A stretch of 27,351 nucleotides of DNA from Flavobacteriaceae bacterium UBA3078 (GCA_002366675.1 DFBO01000153.1:1-27351), one strand, 5' to 3'; counted from the first letter of the stretch, positions 8,601 to 16,723 are shown. Program-made: numbers and translations. Notes: generated by a model not told the origin, from the letters alone.

Positions 8601-9117
8601 AAGTCACATGTTACATTTCAATCACAAATTTGCACTAAACTGGCTGATAAATTTTCAAACAAGTTTAAATAACACAGAAAGTATTAGTGAGAATTTTGCT
8701 AGTAAGAATTATAATATTGATGAAGCCAATGTTAACCCAAAACTATCTTATTTATTAAACGATTTTACGCGATTTGATGTGTTTTATCAATACACAAGTA
8801 AAAAGAATACCATGGATGGATTGGAAACTTTAAACCAACAAAATTATGGTGTTTCGTTCTCATTCACGAATTTTCAAAAAATGTCTATTATAGGTGAATT
8901 TAATTATTTTGCAAATGATTTTAAAGGAAGTTCAAATACTCCAGTTGCTTACCAAATGATGGAAGGCCTACAACCAGGAAAAAATTATACATGGAGTTTA
9001 TTGGCACAGAAGAAAATAACATCCTTCTTAGATTTAAACCTCAATTATCTAGGTAGAAAAAGTGAAACCAGCAAAGTAATTCATACGGGAAGTATTCAAT
9101 TAAAAGCATATTTTTAA
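5683..9117 (+). CDS. Large outer-membrane beta-barrel protein of unknown function
   Basis: The start is the ATG at 5683 (a TTG precedes it), giving 1144 residues with signal peptide MKFILSILCLLFGFSAFAQ. The mature protein is rich in alternating polar and hydrophobic strands and aromatic residues and ends in Phe (QLKAYF), as outer-membrane barrels do. Residues about 130-235 form a conserved block: SGSISRGVVIGNNQN, LQITGKLSEKVSLRASIQD, DEFDQVFIEL and WKIRAGDIDL. A hairpin module follows at about 270-345 (GNQGPYKL, GSETVYVNGIALERGEYNDY, IDYNAGEIIF). Two acidic loops look like calcium sites: D524-G530 (DDNNNDG) and a canonical EF-hand-like loop from D831 (DYNGNGIQELEEF). I recognise the pattern as a Bacteroidetes surface family but know no function or symbol. 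It diverges from xth and has no close co-directional partner. Barrel topology and calcium binding are inference. Confidence 0.85.
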   Translation: MKFILSILCLLFGFSAFAQDLNSNYRTKTVAVKDSIAIDSVSINSNFLTIKKKDDSFIDASFYTVDYKKAIITFNKPIEVDSVVVNYLKYPEYLTKTYQQINDSIIVENTGNLAKLYKLSQPSDKQAFTPFDGLSTSGSISRGVVIGNNQNSVLNSELDLQITGKLSEKVSLRASIQDANVPLQESGYSQRLDEFDQVFIELFSNNWKIRAGDIDLTNPYSYFANFTKRVQGLALGATLHHPESSTNLFASGAIVRGQFTTSQFTAQEGNQGPYKLKGPNEELYVLIVSGSETVYVNGIALERGEYNDYIIDYNAGEIIFNSTFPVTSEMRVTVDYQFSDRNYSRLVVFGGGRYESEKLNLGVSIYSESDSKNNPLQQNLSAEQVDILSEAGDDRTEMVASSITPEIYNENRILYKKEVIGGVEALVFSNNPDDELFSARFTLVGDNLGNYIISTVDAISTIYEYVEPIAGVPQGNYEPIIQLVAPTKLQMAIINGDYKPTERTAISFEVAGSKNDLNLFSTLDDNNNDGFAGKLKVNQSVIKRDSLWNLEAFVDTDYIQEDFRSIQRIYNAEFNRDWNLGSTNSQTTSTSLGTQTFIKTGAQAFHHKKGMASYQFEYLNYSNSFNGNRHIVSANLFLNKWQIVSQSSMLNTTSTTNNSAFFRTFNMLTYSFNRAWAGTRLAIEDNQQKENETDNFTALSQKYKSYEVFTGVGDSTKVFAEIGYKYRVNDSLKNNQLQKVNTSNTYYLDSKIIQNEKTNLSIYANYRILKNTDGTIEDERSLNSRIQFSQRFFKQFFLWNTVYETNSGTLPQQDFTFVEVEPGQGNYTWIDYNGNGIQELEEFEIAQFQDQGKYIRVLLPNQVFIKTHQNRLSQTFTINPQQWSSEINGLKKVLSHFYNQTSYIVDSKNKREGGSINLNPFYRNPDTELGLQLNFRNVLFFNRGKQHYTTSYTFLKNNTRNILTVGFIENSIISHMLHFNHKFALNWLINFQTSLNNTESISENFASKNYNIDEANVNPKLSYLLNDFTRFDVFYQYTSKKNTMDGLETLNQQNYGVSFSFTNFQKMSIIGEFNYFANDFKGSSNTPVAYQMMEGLQPGKNYTWSLLAQKKITSFLDLNLNYLGRKSETSKVIHTGSIQLKAYF

Positions 9118-9122
9118 ACCAT

Positions 9123-9136
9123 GTAACTTATGTTAC
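9123..9136. promoter_or_regulatory. Perfect inverted repeat, candidate operator of the metal-efflux operon
   Basis: GTAAC-ttat-GTTAC is a perfect inverted repeat. It lies 21 bases upstream of the -7 element at 9158, so it covers or abuts the expected -33 position, a usual place for a repressor or activator site. No T-run follows it, so it is unlikely to be the terminator of the upstream gene. A metal-responsive regulator is a guess from the genes it precedes; no regulator gene lies beside it. Confidence 0.4.
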
Positions 9137-9157
9137 TGTTTAAGTATTAAATTTTTG

Positions 9158-9165
9158 TAGCTTTG
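9158..9165 (+). promoter_or_regulatory. Bacteroidetes-type -7 promoter element for the efflux operon
   Basis: TAGCTTTG matches TAnnTTTG exactly. The start codon is only eight bases downstream (9174), so transcription starting about seven bases after the element's centre would give an almost leaderless mRNA. No good TTG or TTTG is seen at the -33 distance, which would suit a promoter that needs an activator. Confidence 0.5.
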
Positions 9166-9173
9166 TACTAATA

Positions 9174-9563
9174 ATGAACAAACTAGTAGCCATATCTTAT
9201 TCGCTTTTGATACTAATACAAAGTTTCAATTTTAATTTTGAAGACTTTTCAAAGCTAAGCATGTTATTTGAACATGCCGAATTTCATCAAGAAAATTATG
9301 GCGATTCATTTTTTGATTTTATAGCTGAACATTATGGTGAAACTAAGTTTCAACATGAAAATGATCATGAGGAACATGAAGATTTACCTTTTAAACATCA
9401 TCATCAAACATGTTCACACAACAATGTATCCTTTACATTGCCAACACTAAATTTTACTTTAGAATATCAGCTATTTACTGAAATTCCTATTAACTTCTTT
9501 TATAAAGAATCTAAATCTTTATTCGAAAAACCTTCTGTTTTTCAACCACCAAAACTCGCATAA
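9174..9563 (+). CDS. Small His-rich exported protein, first gene of the metal-efflux operon
   Basis: A 129-residue protein with a hydrophobic N-terminus (MNKLVAISYSLLILIQSFNF) that should act as a signal peptide or membrane anchor. Residues about 61-83 are packed with His and acidic residues (ENDHEEHEDLPFKHHHQTCSHN) and include one Cys, which fits binding of Zn, Cu, Ni or Co. Outside this segment nothing is recognisable. It lies 65 bases upstream of the CzcA-type pump on the same strand, behind the only promoter-like element. I have seen similar short His-rich proteins ahead of flavobacterial metal pumps, without a described function. A periplasmic metal buffer or donor to the pump is inference. 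Composition is unlike any enzyme, and the gene is probably real because of the signal sequence and position. Confidence 0.75.
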   Translation: MNKLVAISYSLLILIQSFNFNFEDFSKLSMLFEHAEFHQENYGDSFFDFIAEHYGETKFQHENDHEEHEDLPFKHHHQTCSHNNVSFTLPTLNFTLEYQLFTEIPINFFYKESKSLFEKPSVFQPPKLA

Positions 9564-9589
9564 TTCACTCGTGATTTAAGTTATTTTTA

Positions 9590-9608
9590 TAAGCTATTAA
9601 TTAGCTTA
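9590..9608. repeat. Inverted repeat between the His-rich gene and the pump gene
   Basis: TAAGCTA and TAGCTTA pair perfectly around a five-base loop (9597-9601). It lies 20 bases before the pump start, without a T-run, so it is not a simple terminator. It could modulate translation or mRNA processing inside the operon, or be chance. Confidence 0.3.
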
Positions 9609-9628
9609 CCACTTTTTACATACGAATT

Positions 9629-12600
9629 ATGTTAGAAAACATCATTAAATTCAGTTTAAAGAATAAACTCATTATTCTACTTTTCATAACCTTTGTTGTT
9701 GGTTTTGGAATATTTTCTTTAACCCAAATACCTATTGGAGCCGTTCCAGATATTACCAACAACCAAGTACAAGTTATTACCACATCTAGAAATTTATCGA
9801 CTCAAGATGTGGAACAATTTATCACCTATCCTGTCGAGTTGGAGATGGCTAACCTGCCTGGAGTAGTTGAAATTCGTTCAGTTTCAAAGTTTGGCCTTTC
9901 AGTAGTTACCATTGTTTTTGAAGATGGGCTTGGCACCTATTTACCAAGACAGCTAATTGCAGAAAAGATTAAATCGGCTTCAGAGAAAATTCCAGAAGGT
10001 TTTGGAACTCCAGAAATGGGACCAATAACTACAGGTCTGGGAGAGATTTACCAATATATTCTTGATGTTAAACCAGATTTTAAAGATCAATATTCTACAA
10101 CCGATTTACGAACCATTCAAGATTGGATTGTAAAACGCCAGCTTTCTGGAATTCCTGGTGTAGTCGAGGTAAATACTTGGGGAGGGTTTTTAAAACAATA
10201 TGAAGTGGCCATAAACTCACAAAAACTAAATGCAATGCATGTTTCGGTTTCTGAAATTTACAACGCATTAGAAAAAAATAACAGTGTTGCAGGTGGTGGT
10301 TACATTGAAAAAACCAATCAGGCCTTCTTTATTCGAGGTGAAGGATTAGTGACTTCTCTTGAAGATATTGACAACATTGTCGTTAAAAATGATGGAGTTC
10401 CAATATACATCAAAGACATTGCAAAAGTAAGTTTTGGTAGCGCCACACGTTTTGGTGCCATTACTGGAAATGGTGAAGGCGAAAAAGTGTTAGGGCAAAT
10501 CATGATGCTGAAAGATGGTAATTCTAGCCAAATTATAAACGCTGTTAAAGAACGTGTTGCATCTATACAGAATACTTTGCCAGAAGGCGTTTACATAAAT
10601 GGTTTTTTAGAACGAACAGAACTGATAGATAAAACTACTTTTACAGTTGCCGAAAACTTAATCTTAGGTTCCCTTATCGTTATTTTTGTGGTGGTTTTAT
10701 TATTAGGAAATTGGCGTTCTGGTTTGGTAGTTGCTTCGGTAATTCCATTAAGTTTATTATTTGCTATCTCATTAATGAATCTCTTTGGAGTCGATGCCAA
10801 TTTAATGAGTCTTGGAGCTATCGATTTTGGAATTATTATAGATGGAGCAGTAATTATTGTCGAATTTATTGCCTTCCAAATTACTGCCCAAAGTGCAAAA
10901 ATTACCTCACTTTCCAAACAAGATCAACAAGCAAACATTGATACTATTACTTTAAAAAGTTCCTCAAAAATGATGAACTCTGCCATCTTTGGTCAACTTA
11001 TTATTTTAATTGTTTTTATACCTATTCTATCTTTAAGTGGAATTGAAGGTAAAATGTTTAAACCGATGGCTATGACCTTTAGTTTTGCATTAGTAGGAGC
11101 TATGATTTTCTGTTTGACCTATGTACCAGTAATTTCTTCAATGGTTTTAAAACCTTCAAAACAAAGCAACAAAAATGTTTCTGTCCGATTAATGAAATTT
11201 TTAAACAAAGCCTATCGTCCAATAATACATTGGGCATTATTAAATAAAAAACTAGTTGTTTCACTTTCAGTTGTCTTATTGGTTTCAAGTGCATGGATTT
11301 TTAATAATATGGGAGGCGAATTTGTACCAACTCTTGATGAAGGAGATTTTGTAATTCAACCTGTTTTAAAAACAGGAACTTCTTTAAGTAAAACCATAGA
11401 AATTACAACTAGAATAGAACAAATTCTTCTGGATAATTTTCCTGAAGTCGATCAGGTAGTGAGTAGAATTGGAGCTGCCGAAGTACCAACAGATCCAATG
11501 TCCATGGAAGAAAGTGATGTTATTATTAAACTGAAACCAAAAAATCAATGGATTTCAGCTTCCAGTAAAGATGAATTAGCAGACAAGTTTAAAGAAGCTC
11601 TTGCTGTAATTCCACAAATGGAGGTTGAGTTTACGCAACCTATAGAAATGCGATTTAATGAGTTAATTACTGGTGTTCGAGCAGATGTAGCCATTAAAAT
11701 TTTTGGTGAAGATTTAACTGTTTTATCAAATAAAGCCAATGAGGTAAAAACACTTATTGAGAACGTAGAAGGAGCTTCAGACATTATTGTTGAAAAAATA
11801 GAGGGTTTACCACAAATGAGTGTGAAATTCAACAGAAGTAAAATTGCTAGATATGGACTTAATATTTCAGATTTAAACCAACTCATTTCTATGGGATTTG
11901 CAGGTGGAACGGTTGGTTCTGTTTTTGAAGGTGAAAAACGTTTTGATTTAGTTATTCGTTTAGATGAATCAAAAAGAAAAAATCTTGAGAGCCTACAAAA
12001 TCTGTATGTAGATACACCCAATGGATCGAAAATTCCTTTAAGTGAATTAGCAGAAATCACCTATACAACAGGACCAGCCAAAATATCTAGAGACGACACA
12101 AAACGACGCATAGTAGTTGGAATAAATGTAAGAAATAGAGATTTACAATCTGTTGTAGACGATGTACAAAAAATTATTGACAGTAAATTAAAACTCCCTA
12201 CTGGATATAGTATTACTTATGGAGGACAGTTCGAAAATTTACAAAGCGCCAAAGCACGTTTAATGGTTGCCGTTCCAATAGCGTTAGTACTCATATTTGT
12301 GTTACTTTATTTTGCTTTCAATTCGGTTAAAGATGCATTAATGATTTATTCTGCCATTCCACTTTCTGCTGTTGGAGGCATCCTTTTATTATGGATAAGA
12401 GATTTACCTTTTAGTATTTCGGCAGGCGTTGGGTTTATTGCCCTATTTGGGATTGCTGTTTTAAATGGCATTGTACTTATTGAACATTTTAAAGAGCTTA
12501 AAGAACAAGGTGTCAAAAATATCGAAGAACGCATAAAACGAGGCACGAGTGAAAGGTTACGTCCAGTTTTACTTACAGCTGCAGCAGCTGCACTTGGCTT

Positions 12601-13942
12601 TTTACCCATGGCTATTTCAACCAATGCAGGAGCCGAAGTCCAACGTCCTTTAGCAACTGTTGTTATTGGTGGATTAGTTAGTGCAACTATTTTAACTCTT
12701 GTGGTACTTCCTGTCTTATATGCTTGGGCTGAACAAAAAAAAGAACTTAAAATGAATAAAAAAGGTTTAACAACTATCATGATTTTGCTTTTCTCATTTC
12801 AAATGAATGCACAGCAAAACCCTTTGACTATTGAGGAAACTATCAGTTTAGCCATAGAAAATAATTCAGGATTAAAAGCATCATCTCTAAAAATGGATGA
12901 AGCTGATGCTTTAATTGAGAGTGCCTTCAATTTTGATAAAACGTCCATTTATTATAATTACGACGAAAATAATCTTGCTGGAAACAATGAGCCATTAAAT
13001 ATCTTTGGCATTTCGCAAGACTTTAAATTTCCAACGGTTTATTTTGCTGATAAAAAAGTAAATAAAGCGCAATACCAAGTTCAAGCATCTAATTATAATA
13101 TAAAGTTTCTAGGTTTAAAACGCGATGTTTATTTAAAATACTATCAGTTGAGCTACGCTAAAAACAAGGCAGAAGCCTACCAGTTTTTGGATAGTTTGTA
13201 TCAAAATTTTGCTGTTTCGGCAGAACGCCGTTTCGAGTTAGGTGAAACAAATTATCTGGAAATGATAACTGCCCAATCTAAACAAAAACAATTAGAAACA
13301 TTATACAAACAAGCTTTACAAGAAATTATTTTAGCTACAGAACAGTTAAATAAAGTGGTACAAGTAGATAGTTTAGCAATTATAAACGAACCCCTTAATA
13401 AGCTAGAATTAGAAAACATGTCTCTAAAAGACAATATAGGTTTAGAAGCTTTCGAGTTTTCTAAAATTTACTATAGTGCATTAAATCAGAAAGAAAAGCA
13501 AAGTCTTCTACCGGATTTGAATGTAGAATATTTTCAAGGCACGAATAGTGGAATCGACAGAAATTTTATTGGTTATACGTTCGGAGTAAAAATACCTTTG
13601 TTTTTTAGTGGTAATGCTTCCAAAATTAAGGCATCTAAAATAGCACAAGAAATTGTTGAAGAGCAACAACAGGATTATCAAGTAAAGTTAAATACCGAAT
13701 ATCAATCTTTACTTGCAAAACTTCAACAATATGAAGAAGCTATCAATTATTATGAAACTCAAGGCAAAACCCTTTCTAAAGAAATTATAAAAACAGCTGA
13801 ACGCACTTTTAAGGAAGGTGAAATAGATTTCTTTCAGTACATACAAAGTATCGAAACAGCTAAAGATATCGAACTCACTTATCTAGATAATTTAAACACA
13901 TACAATCAAACTATAATTGCTATCAATTATTTAATTTTATAA
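9629..13942 (+). CDS. czcA: CzcA-type heavy-metal RND pump fused to TolC-like outer-membrane channel
   Basis: A 1437-residue fusion. Residues 1-1041 form a full heavy-metal RND pump: first membrane helix about 12-32, two large periplasmic loops (about 33-335 and 556-865), and helix groups about 337-505, 538-555 and 870-1035. The fourth helix carries DFG (399-401) and D405-G406-A407 with Glu412, the proton-relay signature of divalent-cation exporters of the CzcA/CnrA group, so Zn, Co, Ni or Cd is more likely than Cu/Ag. From Met1042 (nt 12752) a second module begins with its own signal-like sequence MNKKGLTTIMILLFSFQMNA, then about 376 residues of an outer-membrane efflux protein ending in a long helical region. 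Such fusions are known in Bacteroidetes. The adaptor gene follows after two bases. Whether the channel is cut free or made from Met1042 is open. Reading is continuous through the junction. Confidence 0.93.
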   Translation: MLENIIKFSLKNKLIILLFITFVVGFGIFSLTQIPIGAVPDITNNQVQVITTSRNLSTQDVEQFITYPVELEMANLPGVVEIRSVSKFGLSVVTIVFEDGLGTYLPRQLIAEKIKSASEKIPEGFGTPEMGPITTGLGEIYQYILDVKPDFKDQYSTTDLRTIQDWIVKRQLSGIPGVVEVNTWGGFLKQYEVAINSQKLNAMHVSVSEIYNALEKNNSVAGGGYIEKTNQAFFIRGEGLVTSLEDIDNIVVKNDGVPIYIKDIAKVSFGSATRFGAITGNGEGEKVLGQIMMLKDGNSSQIINAVKERVASIQNTLPEGVYINGFLERTELIDKTTFTVAENLILGSLIVIFVVVLLLGNWRSGLVVASVIPLSLLFAISLMNLFGVDANLMSLGAIDFGIIIDGAVIIVEFIAFQITAQSAKITSLSKQDQQANIDTITLKSSSKMMNSAIFGQLIILIVFIPILSLSGIEGKMFKPMAMTFSFALVGAMIFCLTYVPVISSMVLKPSKQSNKNVSVRLMKFLNKAYRPIIHWALLNKKLVVSLSVVLLVSSAWIFNNMGGEFVPTLDEGDFVIQPVLKTGTSLSKTIEITTRIEQILLDNFPEVDQVVSRIGAAEVPTDPMSMEESDVIIKLKPKNQWISASSKDELADKFKEALAVIPQMEVEFTQPIEMRFNELITGVRADVAIKIFGEDLTVLSNKANEVKTLIENVEGASDIIVEKIEGLPQMSVKFNRSKIARYGLNISDLNQLISMGFAGGTVGSVFEGEKRFDLVIRLDESKRKNLESLQNLYVDTPNGSKIPLSELAEITYTTGPAKISRDDTKRRIVVGINVRNRDLQSVVDDVQKIIDSKLKLPTGYSITYGGQFENLQSAKARLMVAVPIALVLIFVLLYFAFNSVKDALMIYSAIPLSAVGGILLLWIRDLPFSISAGVGFIALFGIAVLNGIVLIEHFKELKEQGVKNIEERIKRGTSERLRPVLLTAAAAALGFLPMAISTNAGAEVQRPLATVVIGGLVSATILTLVVLPVLYAWAEQKKELKMNKKGLTTIMILLFSFQMNAQQNPLTIEETISLAIENNSGLKASSLKMDEADALIESAFNFDKTSIYYNYDENNLAGNNEPLNIFGISQDFKFPTVYFADKKVNKAQYQVQASNYNIKFLGLKRDVYLKYYQLSYAKNKAEAYQFLDSLYQNFAVSAERRFELGETNYLEMITAQSKQKQLETLYKQALQEIILATEQLNKVVQVDSLAIINEPLNKLELENMSLKDNIGLEAFEFSKIYYSALNQKEKQSLLPDLNVEYFQGTNSGIDRNFIGYTFGVKIPLFFSGNASKIKASKIAQEIVEEQQQDYQVKLNTEYQSLLAKLQQYEEAINYYETQGKTLSKEIIKTAERTFKEGEIDFFQYIQSIETAKDIELTYLDNLNTYNQTIIAINYLIL

Positions 13943-13944
13943 AA

Positions 13945-15090
13945 ATGAAAAACCTATATATCCTTTTATTTTCTTTGGTTTTAGTAGCCTGTGGAAATTC
14001 AGAAAAAAGCTTAGAAACAACCGTTGAAACTGAAACTGTTTCAAATGAACTAGACATTACAAAACAACAATTTAAAGGTGAAAACATGGCTTTTGGAACG
14101 TTTACAGAACACCCTTTTTCTGAAACTGTAAAAGCCAATGGCTTGATAGATGTTCCTCCACACAACAAATCGAGTGTGACTACTTTTATAGGTGGTTATA
14201 TTACCAAAACACCTTTATTAATTGGTGATAAGGTGAAAAAAGGACAAATGCTAGTGACACTTGAAAATCCAGAATTTGTTGAAATTCAGCAAAATTATTT
14301 AGAAATTGCTGAACAATTAAACTACTTAAAATCTGAATTTACTAGACAAAAAACCTTGTATAATGAGAACATTACTTCTCAAAAAAACTTTCTAAAAGCC
14401 GAAAGCAATTATAAAAGTAGTCTGGCACAGTATAACGGATTACGTAAAAAATTACAGATGTTGAATATCAACCCTACTTCTGTTGAACAAGGAAACATCA
14501 CATCTACAATCAATTTATATGCACCAATAACAGGCTATGTTACAAAAGTTAATATTAGTAATGGCGCTTTTGTATCGCCTTCAGATATCGTAATGGAAAT
14601 TGTTGACACAGACCATATTCATCTTGAACTTTCAGTGTTTGAAAAAGACATATTAAAAATTAAAAAAGATCAAGACATTCTATTTACAATTCCTGAAGCA
14701 TCAGACAGCATTTATAAAGCCGAAGTGCATTTGGTAGGCACTACCATAGATGAAAATACCCGACGTGTAAAAATCCATGGACATATAGAAGAGGGTCAGA
14801 CACAATTTATAGTTGGCATGTTCACGGAAGCTGATATTATTATCAATAATACAAATCGAATAGCATTGCCTAAAGAAGCTATTATAAGTGTAGAAGATAA
14901 TTTTTATGTATTAATTTTAAAAAATGAAACAGAAACAAAATTTCATTTAGAAAAAATTAAAATTGAAAAAGGAATTGAAGCAGAATCTTTTGTTGAAGTT
15001 TTAAACACAGATGTATTAAAGGACAAACAAATATTAATTAAAGGCACTTATATGTTGCTAAATGTAGATGGTGGAGGTCACGACCATTAA
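13945..15090 (+). CDS. czcB: Periplasmic adaptor lipoprotein of the metal-efflux complex
   Basis: A 381-residue membrane-fusion protein that should link the inner-membrane pump and the outer-membrane channel. The N-terminus MKNLYILLFSLVLVAC ends in a lipobox with Cys16. The lipoyl-like domain halves flank a helical hairpin at about 110-175 (IQQNYLEIAEQLNYLKSEF onward), then 'NLYAPITGYVTKVNISNGAF' opens the second half. A beta-barrel domain follows with 'DTDHIHLELSVFEKD' and 'VGTTIDENTRRVKIHGHIEE', a stretch typical of CzcB/CusB proteins. The tail ends GGGHDH, a small metal-binding end seen in metal adaptors. It starts two bases after the pump stop, so the genes are translationally linked, and it ends just before a strong terminator. 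Family secure; metal specificity is not shown by this protein. Confidence 0.93.
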   Translation: MKNLYILLFSLVLVACGNSEKSLETTVETETVSNELDITKQQFKGENMAFGTFTEHPFSETVKANGLIDVPPHNKSSVTTFIGGYITKTPLLIGDKVKKGQMLVTLENPEFVEIQQNYLEIAEQLNYLKSEFTRQKTLYNENITSQKNFLKAESNYKSSLAQYNGLRKKLQMLNINPTSVEQGNITSTINLYAPITGYVTKVNISNGAFVSPSDIVMEIVDTDHIHLELSVFEKDILKIKKDQDILFTIPEASDSIYKAEVHLVGTTIDENTRRVKIHGHIEEGQTQFIVGMFTEADIIINNTNRIALPKEAIISVEDNFYVLILKNETETKFHLEKIKIEKGIEAESFVEVLNTDVLKDKQILIKGTYMLLNVDGGGHDH

Positions 15091-15122
15091 TCTAGAGGCA
15101 ACATTATTTTCAATTATAATAA

Positions 15123-15152
15123 AAACTCCCAAACTAAATAGTTTGGGAGTTT
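15123..15152. terminator. Strong rho-independent terminator, probably bidirectional
   Basis: Thirteen-base perfect arms (15123-15135 and 15140-15152) enclose a four-base loop, with CTCCCAAACT in the left arm. T-rich sequence follows on the plus strand and A-rich sequence precedes it, so it can end both the efflux operon from the left and glyS from the right. Confidence 0.9.
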
Positions 15153-15181
15153 AATTTTTAGATTCCTGCCTTCACAGAAAT

Positions 15182-16723
15182 TTATTTCATTTTCATTAGC
15201 CAATGTTTTACATCAACCTCAGCTTTAATAATATCTTTTAAATCTGCAATCTTCACACGTTTTTGTTCCATAGTGTCTCGATGACGAATAGTTACTGTGT
15301 TGTCTTCTAACGTGTCATGATCTACTGTAATACAAAATGGTGTTCCGTTGGCATCTTGCCTTCTATAACGTCTACCTACTGCATCTTTCTCATCGTAATC
15401 TACGTTAAAATCCCATTTCAAATCTTCTACAATCTGTTTTGCAATATCTGGCAAGCCATCTTTTTTAACCAATGGTAAAATAGCGGCTTTAACTGGAGCT
15501 AAAACAGCAGGTAATTTTAAAACAGTTCTTGTTGTATTATTTTCTAATTCTTCTTCAACTAGAGCTTTTGAAAACACTGCCAAGAACATTCTGTCTAAAC
15601 CAATAGATGTTTCAAGTACATAAGGTGTATAACTTGCGTTATCTTCATGGTCGAAATATTGTAATTTTTTTCCTGAAAATTCTTCGTGTTGTTTTAAATC
15701 GAAATCGGTTCTAGAATGAATACCTTCTAATTCTTTAAATCCAAATGGAAATTTAAACTCAATATCTGTTGCAGCATCTGCATAATGAGCTAATTTTTCA
15801 TGATCGTGAAAGCGATAATTATCTTCACCTAGACCTAGAGAATTATGCCATTTCATTCTAGTTTCTTTCCAATATTCAAACCACTCTTTTTGTGTGCCTG
15901 GTTTGATAAAAAATTGCATTTCCATTTGTTCAAACTCACGCATTCTAAAAATAAACTGTCTAGCAACAATTTCGTTTCTAAAAGCTTTTCCAGTTTGAGC
16001 AATTCCGAAAGGAATTTTCATACGTCCTGTTTTCTGAACGTTTAGAAAATTCACAAAAATACCTTGAGCTGTTTCTGGACGTAAGTATAAATCCATAGCA
16101 TGATCTGCACTAGCTCCAAGTTTGGTTCCAAACATCAAATTAAATTGCTTGACATCTGTCCAATTTTTAGAACCACTTAAAGGGTCTGCTATTTCTAGTT
16201 CTTCAATAAGGGCTTTTACATCTGCTAAATCTTCAGCTTCTAAAGATTTTCCCATTCTAGTAAGAATGTTTTCTATTTTTTCTTGATACCCTAAAACACG
16301 AGGATTTGTAGAAATAAATTCATCTTTATTAAAAGCATCTCCAAAACGTTTTTCTGCTTTTTTTACTTCCTTCTCAATTTTAGTCTCAATTTTAGCACAA
16401 TAGTCTTCAATTAAAACATCTGCTCTATAGCGTTTTTTGGAATCTTTATTATCTATCAATGGGTCGTTAAAGGCATCGACGTGTCCTGAAGCTTTCCAAA
16501 TGGTTGGATGCATAAAAATTGCAGAATCTATACCTACAATATTCTCATTCATTTGCACCATGGACTTCCACCAATAGTCGCGAATATTTTTCTTTAATTC
16601 TGCTCCATTTTGTGCGTAGTCGTAAACTGCACTAAGTCCATCGTAGATTTCACTACTCTGAAATACGTAACCATACTCCTTTGCGTGAGAGATTACTTTT
16701 TTAAATTGATCGTCTTTTGCCAT
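15182..16723 (-). CDS. glyS: Glycyl-tRNA synthetase, homodimeric class II type
   Basis: A 513-residue class II aminoacyl-tRNA synthetase that charges tRNA-Gly in the cytoplasm. It is the single-chain homodimer type, not the alpha2beta2 type. Visible landmarks: YGYVFQSSEIYDGLSAVYDY (18-37), the glycine-specific RPETAQG (215-221), motif 2 with FRNE (248-251) and MREFEQMEMQFF, motif 3 ETSIGLDRMF (371-380), and an anticodon-binding domain from about 403 (LPAVLAPVKAAILPL; RYRRQDANGTPFCITVD). The start ATG (16721-16723) gives MAKDDQFKKVISHAKEYG. The 115-190 segment is a charged insertion found in many bacterial members. It lies downstream of a hairpin that ends 13 bases before the start codon, which may matter for its expression. 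It converges on the efflux operon and shares that terminator. Confidence 0.97.
   Translation of the reverse strand: MAKDDQFKKVISHAKEYGYVFQSSEIYDGLSAVYDYAQNGAELKKNIRDYWWKSMVQMNENIVGIDSAIFMHPTIWKASGHVDAFNDPLIDNKDSKKRYRADVLIEDYCAKIETKIEKEVKKAEKRFGDAFNKDEFISTNPRVLGYQEKIENILTRMGKSLEAEDLADVKALIEELEIADPLSGSKNWTDVKQFNLMFGTKLGASADHAMDLYLRPETAQGIFVNFLNVQKTGRMKIPFGIAQTGKAFRNEIVARQFIFRMREFEQMEMQFFIKPGTQKEWFEYWKETRMKWHNSLGLGEDNYRFHDHEKLAHYADAATDIEFKFPFGFKELEGIHSRTDFDLKQHEEFSGKKLQYFDHEDNASYTPYVLETSIGLDRMFLAVFSKALVEEELENNTTRTVLKLPAVLAPVKAAILPLVKKDGLPDIAKQIVEDLKWDFNVDYDEKDAVGRRYRRQDANGTPFCITVDHDTLEDNTVTIRHRDTMEQKRVKIADLKDIIKAEVDVKHWLMKMK

Noticed and set aside
11545..12060. Open frame of 171 codons on the minus strand inside the pump gene
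   Set aside because: It lies fully inside a well-supported plus-strand coding region, has no recognisable domain or start context, and its composition is that of an antisense shadow.
12346..12780. Open frame of 144 codons on the minus strand across the pump-channel junction
   Set aside because: It is antisense to a conserved region, rich in Pro/Ser/Lys without motifs, and not supported by a promoter or neighbour.
12740..12815. Possible sequencing error or frameshift that merged two genes
   Set aside because: The frame is continuous, the junction carries an intact signal-like segment, and pump-channel fusions of this length are known in Bacteroidetes.
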